Shown: piece after piece, positions 11,825-21,355 of the stretch
Position numbering within the stretch: position 1 is the stretch's first letter
Layout of the letters: each line of letters opens with the position of its first letter
Source: Planctomycetaceae bacterium
GTDB taxonomy: Bacteria > Planctomycetota > Planctomycetia > Pirellulales > PNKZ01
Length of the DNA stretch: 40,965 bases
Reading direction: 5' to 3'
Assembly: GCA_016793115.1 (NCBI GenBank)
Contig: JAEUIN010000079.1
Location: 1 to 40,965, forward strand
Program-made: the position numbers and the translations under genes
The notes under the pieces: generated by a model
Seen by the model: only the letters and a program-made list of their open reading frames with translations
Databases searched by the model: none
What the model was told of the DNA's origin: nothing

Positions 11825-12482
11825 GGCGGAGACTCGAAATACTAAAGGGTGAAATCGAGATCGCGCGAAGCGGCTAGTCGGGCGTCGTGCCGCCGATCCG
11901 CCGACGTTGCGATCCGTTGGAACTCTAGGTCAGCGCCCGCGAATTCGCGGTGTTGCAAGCCGGCATTCAAACCGGCGGGCATGGGGTGAAAAAAGTGACT
12001 AAAATCGGAACCCTCCGCGCGAATAGCGACCTATGATTCAGTTGCGTCGCATTGCGGTTCTCCGCAGTGCGTCGATCTCCCCGCCGACTCTCCGCGTCCG
12101 CCACATCCTTCCGTTTGCATGGATCGTTGGAAAGGCCTGCGTTCTCGACATCCTCGAAAAGGGCACGACGATCGAAAGATCGTTCACGCAAAGCTTCGGG
12201 CCTAATCGCCGCCGCAATTGCGACGAAGGCAGCCGAGCCGCCGAAGGGACGTCGTCCTCCGCTTGCTTGAGCTGGGGATCGATCGAGCTTCACGAGTTTT
12301 GAAAGATGCGAGCAGCGCGATCGATTTCGCCTTATGTACGTCGCCGCTCGGCCTTCGCCCGGTTTTTGCCGGGACTTCATGAGCCGACGCCGTAGGGCTT
12401 ACTCAAGGGATGATGTCCGTCGACGCGGTCGACCGCCCGAGCGTGGTCCGTTCGTAGCGGCGGCATCGGTAAGGGGGATGGT
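11825..12482. other. Intergenic region upstream of the tad locus
   Basis: About 660 nt between the divergently oriented membrane protein and the Flp pilin. It must carry promoters for both. Short open frames (for example at 12033-12302) have no ribosome site or motif. I see no strong hairpin, repeat or RNA gene. Confidence 0.4.
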
Positions 12483-12665
12483 ATGAACGCAATGATTCTG
12501 CGGGTCCGTAAGTTTCTTCAGAGTGAAGACGGCCCGACGGCCGTCGAGTACGCGGTGATGTTGGCCCTAATCGTCGTCGTTTGCTTGACGACGATTCAAT
12601 CGCTGGGCACCAATGCCAACGCGACCTTCTCAAGCGTTTCGACCGCGCTGACCAGCGCGAGTTAG
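12483..12665 (+). CDS. flp: Flp/Fap-type pilin
   Basis: A 60-residue prepilin, the main subunit of the tad pilus. After a 17-residue basic/polar leader comes the type IVb cleavage site: Gly17, then PTAVEY with Glu at +5 and Tyr at +6, followed by the hydrophobic helix (AVMLALIVVVCL) and a short Ser/Ala/Asn-rich tail. Size and layout match the Flp family. The start has an AAGGGGG ribosome site. It is the first gene of the locus and is followed by a 320-nt gap before the next gene, which is usual for a highly expressed pilin. Confidence 0.95.
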   Translation: MNAMILRVRKFLQSEDGPTAVEYAVMLALIVVVCLTTIQSLGTNANATFSSVSTALTSAS

Positions 12666-12983
12666 CGTACCGCCGGCGAGCGGCCGTGGGTTCGGCGTGC
12701 CGCCGCCGAGCGATTTCTCCGGAGTCGCTCGGCTGCGGGCCTATCGGACGTCGGCCGTTCGCCACAATCGGTACGATCGTCGCCGGCCGCATGAGCGGCA
12801 TACGCGGCGTCAAGCGATCCGACGGATTCTTAGAACGCGCGTCGGTCGGCCGCCGCTTTGTGCGATGGGAATCGGGGCGACCCATGCAAATGGATCGCTC
12901 AAGGCGCGATTTGTGACCTATGTTTGCTCAGAGGGCGCATTTTCTCGCGCCACTTGCGCAATCAGACTTCGAGAGACTCGGTC
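12666..12983. other. Gap between pilin and miniprotein genes
   Basis: About 318 nt following the pilin stop. Translated frames give Arg-rich, low-quality sequence without starts that have ribosome sites. It could be a long 3' untranslated or regulatory stretch; nothing specific is visible. Confidence 0.35.
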
Positions 12984-13091
12984 ATGTATCCGATCATGCC
13001 TCTGGAAACCGCAGCGGCCATGCAATTGGTCACGGCCTTGTTTGCGATGTTTTCCGCCATGCTGACTTGGTTTTACTGCGGTCGCGCCTAA
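12984..13091 (+). CDS. 35-residue membrane miniprotein in the tad locus
   Basis: A short frame of 35 residues: a polar MYPIMPLETAAA start, a hydrophobic helix of about 20 residues (about 14-32: LVTALFAMFSAMLTWFY) and a CGRA end. It has a weak GAGAG sequence upstream of the ATG. It sits alone between the pilin and the prepilin peptidase, in the same orientation, where no other gene would fit. Its composition is that of a single-span inner-membrane miniprotein; a partner in Tad assembly or pilin processing is conceivable but unproven. It could also be non-coding. Confidence 0.5.
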   Translation: MYPIMPLETAAAMQLVTALFAMFSAMLTWFYCGRA

Positions 13092-13169
13092 GAGCTTCAA
13101 CGATTTAAGCCGGCCGCCCGACGAGCGCACTATCCCCACGCACACATCGAATCAAAACGGGAGCTTTGG

Positions 13170-13736
13170 ATGTTCGACGCTTCGGAAATCGCCGCCGCCG
13201 CGCTTCGTCATTGGCCGATCTGGGTCGTGACGGCCACGCTGGTCGTCGCCGCCGTGATCGACGGCCTGCAACTCAAGGTGCCGAACTGGATCACTTTTCC
13301 GATGATCGTCAGCGGCTGGCTTTACAGCTGCGCTTTCTACGGTTGGGAGGGGCTCGGCTGGAGCCTGATCGGAACGGTCGTCGGGCTCGCTCTGCTGATG
13401 CCGGCCTATGCGATCGGCGGCATGGGCGCAGGCGACGTGAAGCTTTTGGCCGGCGTCGGTGCTTGGATTTGGACTCACGACACGCTGTACAGCTTCTGTT
13501 GGTCGGCCGTTTTCGGCGGCGTAATCGCCGTAATGATGGTCGTCTATCGCAAGGCTTGGGCCAAGCACGGCGCGCAGTTTTTCGCAATCATCAACGAGGT
13601 CGCGACGATTCGCGACCCGAATCAACTTTCGGCGATCGCCGCCGAACGGAAGCCGCGGATGTTGCTGCTGCCGTACGGGATTCCAATCGCCATTGGCACG
13701 ATTTTCTACTTCGCTTTGACGGGAATGCTCATATGA
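13170..13736 (+). CDS. tadV: Prepilin peptidase (A24 family, TadV/CpaA)
   Basis: A 188-residue membrane aspartyl protease that cleaves the leader of Flp-type prepilins. One catalytic aspartate is in AAVIDGLQLKVPNW (near 31), the other in the GxGD motif GMGAGDVKLLAG (near 92). About six hydrophobic segments are visible and there is no N-methylation domain, as usual for TadV/CpaA. The C-terminal region with a conserved PYGIPIAIG stretch matches the family. The ATG is preceded by CGGGAG. The stop overlaps the next start in an ATGA, indicating translational coupling to TadE. Confidence 0.93.
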   Translation: MFDASEIAAAALRHWPIWVVTATLVVAAVIDGLQLKVPNWITFPMIVSGWLYSCAFYGWEGLGWSLIGTVVGLALLMPAYAIGGMGAGDVKLLAGVGAWIWTHDTLYSFCWSAVFGGVIAVMMVVYRKAWAKHGAQFFAIINEVATIRDPNQLSAIAAERKPRMLLLPYGIPIAIGTIFYFALTGMLI

Positions 13737-14242
13737 GCCACAGCCGAGACCTTACCACCCGCGACGTCACCGCCGGCGTCGATTGCACGACGGAAAAGTT
13801 TTCCCAGATCGCCGGCCGTAAAGTGGAGAAAGTTTTCCGGATGTGCCGAAGAAAGAGACGAGGTGCCGCCGTCGTCGAATTCGCCGTCGTTGCGCCGGTG
13901 TTCATCATGTTGGTGTTCGGCATGATCGAGTACGGCCGGATGGTGATGGTGCAGCAGTTGATCGTGAACGCTTCGCGGGAAGGGGCGCGCGTCGCCGTCC
14001 TCGACGGTGCTACCACTAGCAGCGTGCAATCGACGGTGAATACATACTTGAGCAACGCGGCGATTTCCGGTGCGACTGTAACGGTTAGCCCCAACCCTCC
14101 GAGTTCTGCGGGTTATGGCGCACCGGTTACGGTTACCGCTTCCATTCCGTTCACTCAAGTGAGTTGGCTCCCTTCGCCAATGTATCTAGGCGGGAAGACA
14201 TTAACGGCCACAACCGTTATGCGGCGTGAGACAGTGCAATAG
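13733..14242 (+). CDS. tadE: TadE-like pseudopilin
   Basis: A 169-residue protein with a TadE signature: RRGAAVVEFAVVAPVFIML near 43-60, in which a Gly precedes AAVVE with Glu at +5, as at prepilin cleavage sites, followed by the IEYGRMVMVQQLIVNASREGAR region. The periplasmic part is short and Ser/Thr/Pro-rich. I use the ATG at 13733 because it overlaps the tadV stop (ATGA). The ATG at 13841 (MCRRKRRGAAVVEF) would give a leader of more usual length and is a real alternative. It is probably processed by the adjacent peptidase and acts as a minor pilin. Confidence 0.88.
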   Translation: MSHSRDLTTRDVTAGVDCTTEKFSQIAGRKVEKVFRMCRRKRRGAAVVEFAVVAPVFIMLVFGMIEYGRMVMVQQLIVNASREGARVAVLDGATTSSVQSTVNTYLSNAAISGATVTVSPNPPSSAGYGAPVTVTASIPFTQVSWLPSPMYLGGKTLTATTVMRRETVQ

Positions 14243-14307
14243 CGTTGTACGGAAAGTTTGACCTCTAACGACTTTGGCTTCGCTCGCGACCGCTGAGAAC
14301 CGAACTT

Positions 14308-15405
14308 ATGCGTCCTAAATCACTTATTTTGTTGGCCATGGCGCTGGGATGCGGCCTGATCGCGGCCGTCGGGATCAACCAGATCATGGCTCGCCCGTCG
14401 AACGACGTCGAAACAACGTCGATCGTCGTCGCTAAGAAGGAAGTGCTGAAGGGCGACCTGATTAAGCCCGACGATATTCGCCTGCAAGAATGGCGCAAAG
14501 ACGCGCTGCCGGAAGGGGCGATTGAGAAGATCGAAGACTTGCAAGATAAGCGGGTGCGCTCCACGATCATCGCCGGCGAACCGATTTTGCTGGGCAAATT
14601 GATCGACGGCAAAGGGGACAACATCGACATCCCGCCCGGCATGAAGTCCGTAACGGTCAAGGGCGACAACGAAACGTTCGCCGCCGGATTGATTCGGCCG
14701 GGCGACAACGTCGACGTGCTGGTGCATGCCGAAAAGAACGAACAACGCGGGGTCATGCAGACGATCACGCGACGATTGCTCTCGAACGTTAAGGTGCTGG
14801 CCGTCGACGAGAACGTCGAGCGACCGGCTCCGGGCGAACCGCCGGTGGTGGCGAAGACCATTTCGCTCTTGGTCAGCGAAAAAGACGCTATGCGGGTGTC
14901 GTTGGCGAGCGAGATCGGCAAGATTCGCCTCATCATGCGGAGCGCTCGCCCGGACGCGCCCGACGACGAAGCGAGCGCCGCGCAGCAGCAGGTCAGTATT
15001 CACGACGTGCTCGGCGGAGGTGACGATTCATCGAGCTCCGGCGGAAACGGCTCGGCCGGTATCGCGGCCGCGACTCCGCCGAACATTACCCCATTGCCGC
15101 CGACAGGCCCGAACCTCGGCGAAGCGGTGAGCAACGGCGCCAACGGCTTGCTCGACATCATCAAAGAAATGAATAAAGCCAAAACGCACGGTCTCGTAGA
15201 AGAAAAGAAGCCATGGAAGGTCGTGCTGCTCAACGGGCCGGACGCAAAGGAAGTGGAATTCAGCGAAGATTCGAAGCTGGGCCGTGACGTGACCGGCGGC
15301 GCTCCTTCGGTCGAGAGCCAGTTGAACGACTCGTTGGAATCCAAGTTGAATTTGAACCTGCCGCCGACGGGTAACGAAGGCGACGCGGAAAAGAAAGTGC
15401 TGTAG
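14308..15405 (+). CDS. cpaB: Flp pilus assembly protein CpaB/RcpC
   Basis: A 365-residue periplasmic protein with an uncleaved or signal-anchor N-terminus (about 5-28). A SAF domain follows (about 38-105: VVAKKEVLKGDLIKPDDI, then IIAGEPILLGKL), then an RcpC-like domain (about 108-220: PPGMKSVTVKGDNETFAAGLIRPGDNVDVLVH). The rest is low complexity with Ser/Gly and Pro. CpaB is thought to link the secretin and the inner-membrane Tad machine. The ribosome site is weak. A perfect 9-bp hairpin without a T run (15453-15476) lies between this gene and the secretin and could limit read-through or stabilise mRNA. Confidence 0.92.
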   Translation: MRPKSLILLAMALGCGLIAAVGINQIMARPSNDVETTSIVVAKKEVLKGDLIKPDDIRLQEWRKDALPEGAIEKIEDLQDKRVRSTIIAGEPILLGKLIDGKGDNIDIPPGMKSVTVKGDNETFAAGLIRPGDNVDVLVHAEKNEQRGVMQTITRRLLSNVKVLAVDENVERPAPGEPPVVAKTISLLVSEKDAMRVSLASEIGKIRLIMRSARPDAPDDEASAAQQQVSIHDVLGGGDDSSSSGGNGSAGIAAATPPNITPLPPTGPNLGEAVSNGANGLLDIIKEMNKAKTHGLVEEKKPWKVVLLNGPDAKEVEFSEDSKLGRDVTGGAPSVESQLNDSLESKLNLNLPPTGNEGDAEKKVL

Positions 15406-15452
15406 TTCGAGGCGGACGTAGAGATTTCGAAGGATCGAAAAGCAGGATGCCG

Positions 15453-15476
15453 GCGGCGACGGGGAATCGTCGCCGC
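15453..15476 (+). promoter_or_regulatory. Hairpin between cpaB and the secretin gene
   Basis: GCGGCGACG and CGTCGCCGC form a perfect 9-bp stem with a GGGAAT loop. There is no following T run, so it is not a standard terminator. It lies 35 nt before the secretin start and may act as an mRNA-stabilising or processing element. Confidence 0.5.
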
Positions 15477-15511
15477 AGACTTCGCCCTCAGCTCGACAAG
15501 GACGTTCAAGG

Positions 15512-17398
15512 ATGATTGCGAACTATTTCGCTCGGCTGCCTAAGATGTTGCGCGCCGCGCTCTGTGCGGGGGCGTGCCTCACGACGACCGCTTCGTCGCT
15601 ATGGGGGCAACAGCCGCAAACGATCTCGAATTCGGCGACTCCGCCCGCCGCGCAGCCGCCCGCCTCGGCGTCGCGACCGCCGTTCTCGCAATTGGATCCG
15701 CAGCCGGTCACGCATCAAGTGTCGGCGGCGAGCGACAGTATTCAGATGATCGTTAACACCAGCCGCATTCTGACGCAGGAATCGCGAATTCCGCAGGCGC
15801 AGGTGAACAATCCGGAAGTCGTCGGGCTCACGGCGTTATCGCCGAACCAAGTGCAGATCTACGGCCGTCGTCCGGGCGTCACCCAGGTGAACATCTGGGA
15901 TGAAAAAGGGGGCATCCGCACGGTCGACGTGATGGTACACGGCGACGCCCAGGAGTTGGCCCGCTTGCTGCACGATACGTTTCCGAAGGCCGCGCTGCGA
16001 ATTCGTCCGATTTCCACGGGCGTGATCATCTCCGGTTACGTCGACGATCCGAATCAGCAAAGTCGGATCGTGGAGATTGCGCAAAACTACTATCCGAATA
16101 TCATCAACTACATCACCGTCGGCGGTGTGCAACAAGTGCTGCTGCAGGTCCGCGTGATGGAAGTTTCGCGGACGAAGTTGCGCAACTTAGGTGTTGATTT
16201 GGCCGCGATCTTTGAGAGCGGAAGCTTTATCGCTTCCGGAGCGGCGGGCGTGCTCACCACCGGACCGCTGGCGGCCGCCAATACGATTTCGACCAACGGA
16301 CGTGCGACGCTGCCGGTGCGGATCGTGAGCAACGGCGATAGTTTTTACGCCTTTATCGAAGCTTTGAAGCAGAATAACTTGGTCAAGGTGCTCGCCGATC
16401 CGAACTTGGTGACGGAGAGCGGCCGGCCGGCGTTTATGAATGCGGGCGGAGAATTCCCGATTCTCGTGCCGCAGAGCTTGGGCACGATCTCGATTGAATA
16501 CCGCCGCTACGGAACGCAAATCGACTTCGTGCCGATCGTGCTCGGCAACAACACGATTCGCTTGGAAGTTCGGCCGCGTATCAGCGAAATCGACGAAACT
16601 CGCAGCGTGACGATCAACGGACAGCAGGTGCCGGGCCTCACGGTTCGCGAAGCGGACACGGCCGTGACGCTGAAAGCCGGTGAAACGTTGGCCATCGCCG
16701 GTTTAGTGCAGACGCGGCAGACCAGTTCGACCCGCGGCGTGCCGGTCGTCATGGATACACCGGTCATCGGATCGCTTTTCCGCCGCACGGCCGACGTGCT
16801 GAACGAAGTGGAACTGCTCATCATGGTGACGCCGCAGATCGTCGACGGCATGGATCCGCAGCAGATCTGCGAGCTCGGCGGCGGCCCCGGAAGCCAGACG
16901 ACGAATCCGAACGACACGCAGCTCTATACGCGCGGACACATTGAAGTGGAACCGGACGACTGCTTCCGTCCGCCGCACTTCCAACGTGACTACCCGATAC
17001 GTCCGCGGGGGATGGGAGAAGGCGTGATGGCGGCGCCGGGCGGCCCGACGGGTGAACTCCTGGAGGCTCCTCTGGAAGACGAGATTTCGGCCCCGTTGCC
17101 GAACCCGCCCAAAGCGCCGGCCGCCGGAACGCCGACCGAGGCCCCTGCGCCGAAAAGAGTCCAAGATGAGGAAGCGTCGGTCCGCCCGCTCACGATTCCG
17201 CAACGAACTCTAACCGATGAGGAAGCGGCCGGCATACTGCGGCTTCGCGCGGTGCCGACCTCCGCCGGAAACTCTCGGAGCGAGGGGGGAGTGCCTGCGA
17301 CGATTGTGCCGAAAACAACGACGGAGACGACGGAAGAGGCGGAAAATTCGGCGGCGCCGGGGCTGATCGGCCCAATCGGGTATGACGTAACGAAATAG
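15512..17398 (+). CDS. cpaC: Flp pilus secretin CpaC/RcpA
   Basis: A 628-residue outer-membrane secretin. A signal peptide (about 1-30) is followed by a pilus-formation N domain (about 70-145, with NNPEVVGLTALSPNQVQIYGR), a BON-like domain (about 148-205) and the secretin core (about 210-450). The core includes VKVLADPNLVTESGRPAFMNAGGEFPI and the end of the core, AGETLAIAGLVQTR. The last 170 residues are Pro/Glu/Ala-rich and probably disordered; this tail is longer than in typical CpaC. The gene lies between cpaB and tadZ in the same direction. The start is an ATG with an AAGGA-type site just upstream. Confidence 0.94.
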   Translation: MIANYFARLPKMLRAALCAGACLTTTASSLWGQQPQTISNSATPPAAQPPASASRPPFSQLDPQPVTHQVSAASDSIQMIVNTSRILTQESRIPQAQVNNPEVVGLTALSPNQVQIYGRRPGVTQVNIWDEKGGIRTVDVMVHGDAQELARLLHDTFPKAALRIRPISTGVIISGYVDDPNQQSRIVEIAQNYYPNIINYITVGGVQQVLLQVRVMEVSRTKLRNLGVDLAAIFESGSFIASGAAGVLTTGPLAAANTISTNGRATLPVRIVSNGDSFYAFIEALKQNNLVKVLADPNLVTESGRPAFMNAGGEFPILVPQSLGTISIEYRRYGTQIDFVPIVLGNNTIRLEVRPRISEIDETRSVTINGQQVPGLTVREADTAVTLKAGETLAIAGLVQTRQTSSTRGVPVVMDTPVIGSLFRRTADVLNEVELLIMVTPQIVDGMDPQQICELGGGPGSQTTNPNDTQLYTRGHIEVEPDDCFRPPHFQRDYPIRPRGMGEGVMAAPGGPTGELLEAPLEDEISAPLPNPPKAPAAGTPTEAPAPKRVQDEEASVRPLTIPQRTLTDEEAAGILRLRAVPTSAGNSRSEGGVPATIVPKTTTETTEEAENSAAPGLIGPIGYDVTK

Positions 17399-17577
17399 TC
17401 GGGAGATTTCCTCTACGCGCAATAACTTCGTCCTATATTTGTCCGGAAACTTGATCCCCTTTCACGTCTATACAGCAAAGGAGTCGGCCGGACGAATTAA
17501 GCCTCACGCCGCTCGCCGCAATTGCGAGCGGATGAATGGGGACGAAGGTCGTTCGAACTTCCGACTTCCCATTCGCT

Positions 17578-18798
17578 ATGAGCAACGTTCTACGCCTGAC
17601 AATCGTTGATCCAAACGATTCCACCCGGAACGCGCTGAAGACCATGCTCTTGGGCATGGACACAGTGTGGCTCGAAGCGGAATGCTCGCGTTTCGAATAC
17701 TTCGCCGACGTCGTCTCACAAACGCATCCCGACATCGGCATCGTCGCGCTCGACGCCAATGTGGCCAAGGGCCTGGAACTGGTCGAGAAGCTCGGTCAGG
17801 CATCGCCCGATTGTGCGATTGTCGTCATCGCTTCGACGACCGACGGCCAAGTGATCTTGCAGGCGATGCGCGCCGGTGCGAAGGAGTTTCTATCGCAGCC
17901 GGTGAAGCTGCAGGATGTCGTTGACGCCTTGGGCCGCATCAGCGAACGGAAGTTCGGCCGCGGCGAAAGCAAAGCTCGCGGCACGACGGTAATCGCCGTT
18001 TGCGGCGCAACAGGGGGCGTCGGGACGACCAGCTTGTCGGTAAACATCGGTTGCGCACTGGCGAAAGACCCGAAAAAGTCGGCCGCGTTGATCGACTTAG
18101 ATCTTTGCCTAGGCGACGCCGACGTGTTTCTCGACGCGATACCCGACTACACGCTGGTCGACGTCGCGCAGAACGTGTCGCGGCTCGACTTCTCGCTCCT
18201 CAAGCGCTCGCTCACGAAGCACTCGTCCGGGTTGTACTTGCTTCCCAGGCCGGTGCAGATGGAAGACATGGCACTGATCACGCCGGACGATCTCCAGCGC
18301 GTGATCGGGCTTATGAAGGCGACCTTTTCGCACTTGGTGATCGATCTTTCGAAAGGATATACGGCCAACGATATGGTCGCCCTGCAAATGGCGAATCATA
18401 TTCTGTTGGTCACTCAACTCGACTTGCCTTGCTTGCGCAACGTCGTACGGATGTTGACCTCGTTCAAAGAGAATAAAGAACTGTCGGAGAAGATCAAGAT
18501 CGTCGTCAACCGTTCGGGCCTCGACGCCGGTGCGATCACTCTGAAGAAGGCGCAAGAAACGATCGGCCGCGAAATCTTCTGGCAGATTCCCAACGACTAT
18601 CGCACGATGATCGAAGTGCGGAACAACGGCGTGCCGCTCGTCGACGCGGCGCCGAAGGCCGCCGTGACCCAGTCCATCGTCAATCTGACCGAAGCTCTGA
18701 CCGGCGTTAAGAAAGACGACGACGGAGATTCGGCCGCGACGGAAGCCAAACCGTCGAAGAGCGGGCTGTTCAGCTTCTGGCCCGCTAAGGGTAAGTAG
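17578..18798 (+). CDS. tadZ: TadZ/CpaE-like localisation ATPase
   Basis: A 406-residue protein. The N-terminal 125 residues resemble an atypical receiver domain (LTIVDPNDSTR at the start, REC-like VVIASTTDGQ strand). From about 130 it is a ParA/MinD-type ATPase with a deviant P loop, GATGGVGTTS, in which the usual Lys before Thr is replaced by Thr; LIDLDLCLGDADVFL and VVNRSGLDAG are other ParA-type stretches. TadZ places the Tad machine at the cell pole. I start at 17578 (MSNVLRLTIVDP). An in-frame ATG at 17536 would add 14 residues that look unlike the family. An intrinsic terminator follows immediately. Confidence 0.9.
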   Translation: MSNVLRLTIVDPNDSTRNALKTMLLGMDTVWLEAECSRFEYFADVVSQTHPDIGIVALDANVAKGLELVEKLGQASPDCAIVVIASTTDGQVILQAMRAGAKEFLSQPVKLQDVVDALGRISERKFGRGESKARGTTVIAVCGATGGVGTTSLSVNIGCALAKDPKKSAALIDLDLCLGDADVFLDAIPDYTLVDVAQNVSRLDFSLLKRSLTKHSSGLYLLPRPVQMEDMALITPDDLQRVIGLMKATFSHLVIDLSKGYTANDMVALQMANHILLVTQLDLPCLRNVVRMLTSFKENKELSEKIKIVVNRSGLDAGAITLKKAQETIGREIFWQIPNDYRTMIEVRNNGVPLVDAAPKAAVTQSIVNLTEALTGVKKDDDGDSAATEAKPSKSGLFSFWPAKGK

Positions 18799-18836
18799 TC
18801 GGCGCGCCGGGCCGCGACCTTCCGAGAATTCGCCGT

Positions 18837-18866
18837 GCCCCGGGACTGCGACCCCGGGGCTTTTTT
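18837..18866 (+). terminator. Intrinsic terminator between tadZ and tadA
   Basis: GCCCCGGG and CCCGGGGC form an 8-bp GC stem around a short loop, followed by TTTTTT. It lies 39 nt after the tadZ stop and 140 nt before tadA, so it separates the pilin/secretin half from the motor half of the locus. Confidence 0.9.
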
Positions 18867-19007
18867 ATTTCCCGCTCGCTTCCAGCCGGGCTTGCGGCGA
18901 CGTGTTGCGATTTTGCCTCGTGGCTTAACCGTGAGCTACAGTTTTTCTGAGGGCGCATGATCGGCGCTCGTTTTGTTCCGACTCGATTCGGCGGAGTATG
19001 ACTTCCC

Positions 19008-20333
19008 ATGGTGAAGCAGTTGGTCCCCGGCACGCGCCCCGGCGAGAAAGCGCCCGAGAACGAATTCGAGTCGCTTAAGCGGCGCATTCACGGCAAGCTC
19101 GTCGACAAGCTCGATCTGACCAAGGTCAGCGAGATGGACAACGACGTGCTCCGCCGTGAAATTCGGATGGTCATCGAGCACTTAAGCGATGCGGAAAGCA
19201 CGCTGCTTAATCGGGCCGAACGCGAACGGTTGGTCGAAGAAGTGCTCGACGAAACCTTCGGTTTCGGCCCGTTGGAGTTGCTTCTTAAAGATCCGCTGAT
19301 CAGCGACATCTTGATCAACGGGCCGAAGCAAATCTATGTGGAGAAGCGCGGCAAGATGGAAAAGTCGGCGGTGACGTTCCGCGACAACGCCCACTTGTTG
19401 CAAATCATCGATCGTATCGTTTCGAAGGTCGGACGCCGCGTTGACGAAGTCAGTCCGATGGTCGATGCCCGACTCCCCGACGGCTCGCGCGTCAACGCGA
19501 TTATTCCGCCGCTTGCTTTAGACGGCGCCGCGGTGTCGATTCGCCGCTTTGGTTCGAACCCGCTCAAGCTCGAAGATCTTTTGAATTACAAAGCGTTCGC
19601 GCCCGAAATGGTGATGCTCCTGGAAGGGGCCATCAAGGCGCGCTTGAACGTGATCATCTCCGGCGGTACCGGTTCCGGTAAGACCACGCTCTTGAACACC
19701 CTGTCGAGTTTCATTCCGGGGCACGAGCGCGTGGTGACCATCGAAGACGCCGCCGAACTTCAGCTGCAGCAAGAGCACGTGGTGCGATTGGAGACCCGGC
19801 CCGCCAACATTGAAGGCAAGGGCGCCGTCTCCGCCACCGACCTAGTTAAGAACGCCCTGCGTATGCGGCCGGAACGAATCATCATCGGCGAATGCCGCGG
19901 TCCGGAAACACTCGACATGTTGCAAGCCATGAACACGGGCCACGAAGGCTCGATGACGACGCTGCACGCCAATACGCCGCGCGACGCCGTGGCACGCATT
20001 GAAACGATGATCACGATGTCGGGCTTCGATCTGCCGCTCAAGGCCATGCGTCAACAGTTGGCCAGCGCGGTCGACCTGATCATTCAGGCCAACCGTCTGC
20101 AAGGCGGCGTGCGTCGCATCACGGCGATTACGGAAGTGGTCGGCATGGAACAAGACACCGTCGTGTTACAGGATATTTATAAGTTCGAGCCGCAAGGAGT
20201 CGATGCCAACGGCAAGGCGTACGGCAACTTCGTGGCTTCCGGCATCCGCCCGACGTTTATGGACAAATTGGAGCAAGCCGGCGTCCGTTTGCCCGCCAGC
20301 GCCTTCCGGCAACGCGTCATGATGCAAGCCTAG
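19008..20333 (+). CDS. tadA: Tad secretion ATPase TadA/CpaF
   Basis: A 441-residue hexameric ATPase that powers Flp pilus assembly. The N-terminal domain (about 20-150) has the conserved [22 protein letters not shown]. The Walker [15 protein letters not shown] begins near 217. The Asp box lies in [14 protein letters not shown], the Walker B region in [12 protein letters not shown], and a His box in [18 protein letters not shown]. All catalytic elements are present. Its gene begins a second transcription unit after the terminator at 18837. No strong Shine-Dalgarno sequence; the ATG at 19008 follows an AT-poor leader. Confidence 0.96.
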   Translation: MVKQLVPGTRPGEKAPENEFESLKRRIHGKLVDKLDLTKVSEMDNDVLRREIRMVIEHLSDAESTLLNRAERERLVEEVLDETFGFGPLELLLKDPLISDILINGPKQIYVEKRGKMEKSAVTFRDNAHLLQIIDRIVSKVGRRVDEVSPMVDARLPDGSRVNAIIPPLALDGAAVSIRRFGSNPLKLEDLLNYKAFAPEMVMLLEGAIKARLNVIISGGTGSGKTTLLNTLSSFIPGHERVVTIEDAAELQLQQEHVVRLETRPANIEGKGAVSATDLVKNALRMRPERIIIGECRGPETLDMLQAMNTGHEGSMTTLHANTPRDAVARIETMITMSGFDLPLKAMRQQLASAVDLIIQANRLQGGVRRITAITEVVGMEQDTVVLQDIYKFEPQGVDANGKAYGNFVASGIRPTFMDKLEQAGVRLPASAFRQRVMMQA

Positions 20334-20390
20334 GCGGAGAGTTGCGAGTCGTTAAGTCACGGAAGCCGGCGCGGCCGGCATGAGAGAATT

Positions 20391-21353
20391 ATGAGCCCAC
20401 TCCTGATCTCGGTCGCCGTGTTCGTCGCGGTCGCCGCATTGATCGGCGCCGTCGCGATGATGATGCGCGGCGGCGGCGAATCGAAGGTCGAAGATCGCCT
20501 CAGCTTGCTGACGAATATCGGCCAGGCGAACACGAAAGAGTCCCCAGGCGCGTCGGTGATCGCGTCGCCGCTCGACGCCGCTCCGTCGTTCTCCGACCTC
20601 TTGATGTCGCGATTCGAGAAGTTCAGTTTGCTTTTTCAGCAGGCCGACACGACGCTGACGCCGCCGAAATTCTTCATGTTCTCAGGACTGATCGGCTTGG
20701 GCGCATCGCTGACGACGGTCGTCGCCGGCGTCAACTTCGCGATCGCCCCGTTGGCGTTTCTCTGCGGGGCGTCTTTTCCGCTGCTGTGGCTCTTGATGCG
20801 CCGCAAGCGCCGACTAAAAGCTTTTGCCGCTCAACTTCCCGATGCGTTGGAACTACTGGCTCGCGCTTTACGCTCCGGCCACAGTTTGGGCGCCGGATTC
20901 GATCTGGTGCGGCAAGAAATGATGCCGCCCATCAGCGTCGAATTCGGCCGCGTTTTTGAGGAAAACAATCTCGGTATTCCGATTACCGACGCCATGAACA
21001 ACATGACCGATCGAATTCCCAATCTCGATCTGAAGTTCTTTGCGACCGCGGTCATTTTACAACGACAAACCGGCGGCGACTTGGCCGAAATTCTCGACAA
21101 GATCGGCGCCCTGATTCGCGACCGCTTCCGCATTTGGGGCCAAATTCAGGCGCTGACCGGCGAAGGTCGCTTATCGGGCGTAGTGCTGTTGGCGCTCCCG
21201 GTGGTACTGTTCCTCGCGGTTTATCGACTGAATCCGGACTACGTGATGGTTTTGTTCAAAGACCCGCTCGGCAAGAAAATGCTCGCCGGAGCGGTATTCA
21301 TGCAGATTCTCGGCGCTTACATGATCCGCAAAATCGTGAACATCAAGGTGTAG
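20391..21353 (+). CDS. tadB: Tad inner-membrane platform protein TadB
   Basis: A 320-residue inner-membrane protein. An N-terminal hydrophobic helix (about 4-25) is followed by a linker, two central hydrophobic segments (about 90-140) and the type II secretion F domain (about 150-285: QLPDALELLARALRSGHSLGAGFDLV, and LQRQTGGDLAEILDKIGALIRDR). Two C-terminal transmembrane segments follow. It pairs with TadC to form the platform for the TadA motor. The tadC gene starts 2 nt after its stop. Confidence 0.95.
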   Translation: MSPLLISVAVFVAVAALIGAVAMMMRGGGESKVEDRLSLLTNIGQANTKESPGASVIASPLDAAPSFSDLLMSRFEKFSLLFQQADTTLTPPKFFMFSGLIGLGASLTTVVAGVNFAIAPLAFLCGASFPLLWLLMRRKRRLKAFAAQLPDALELLARALRSGHSLGAGFDLVRQEMMPPISVEFGRVFEENNLGIPITDAMNNMTDRIPNLDLKFFATAVILQRQTGGDLAEILDKIGALIRDRFRIWGQIQALTGEGRLSGVVLLALPVVLFLAVYRLNPDYVMVLFKDPLGKKMLAGAVFMQILGAYMIRKIVNIKV

Positions 21354-21355
21354 TC

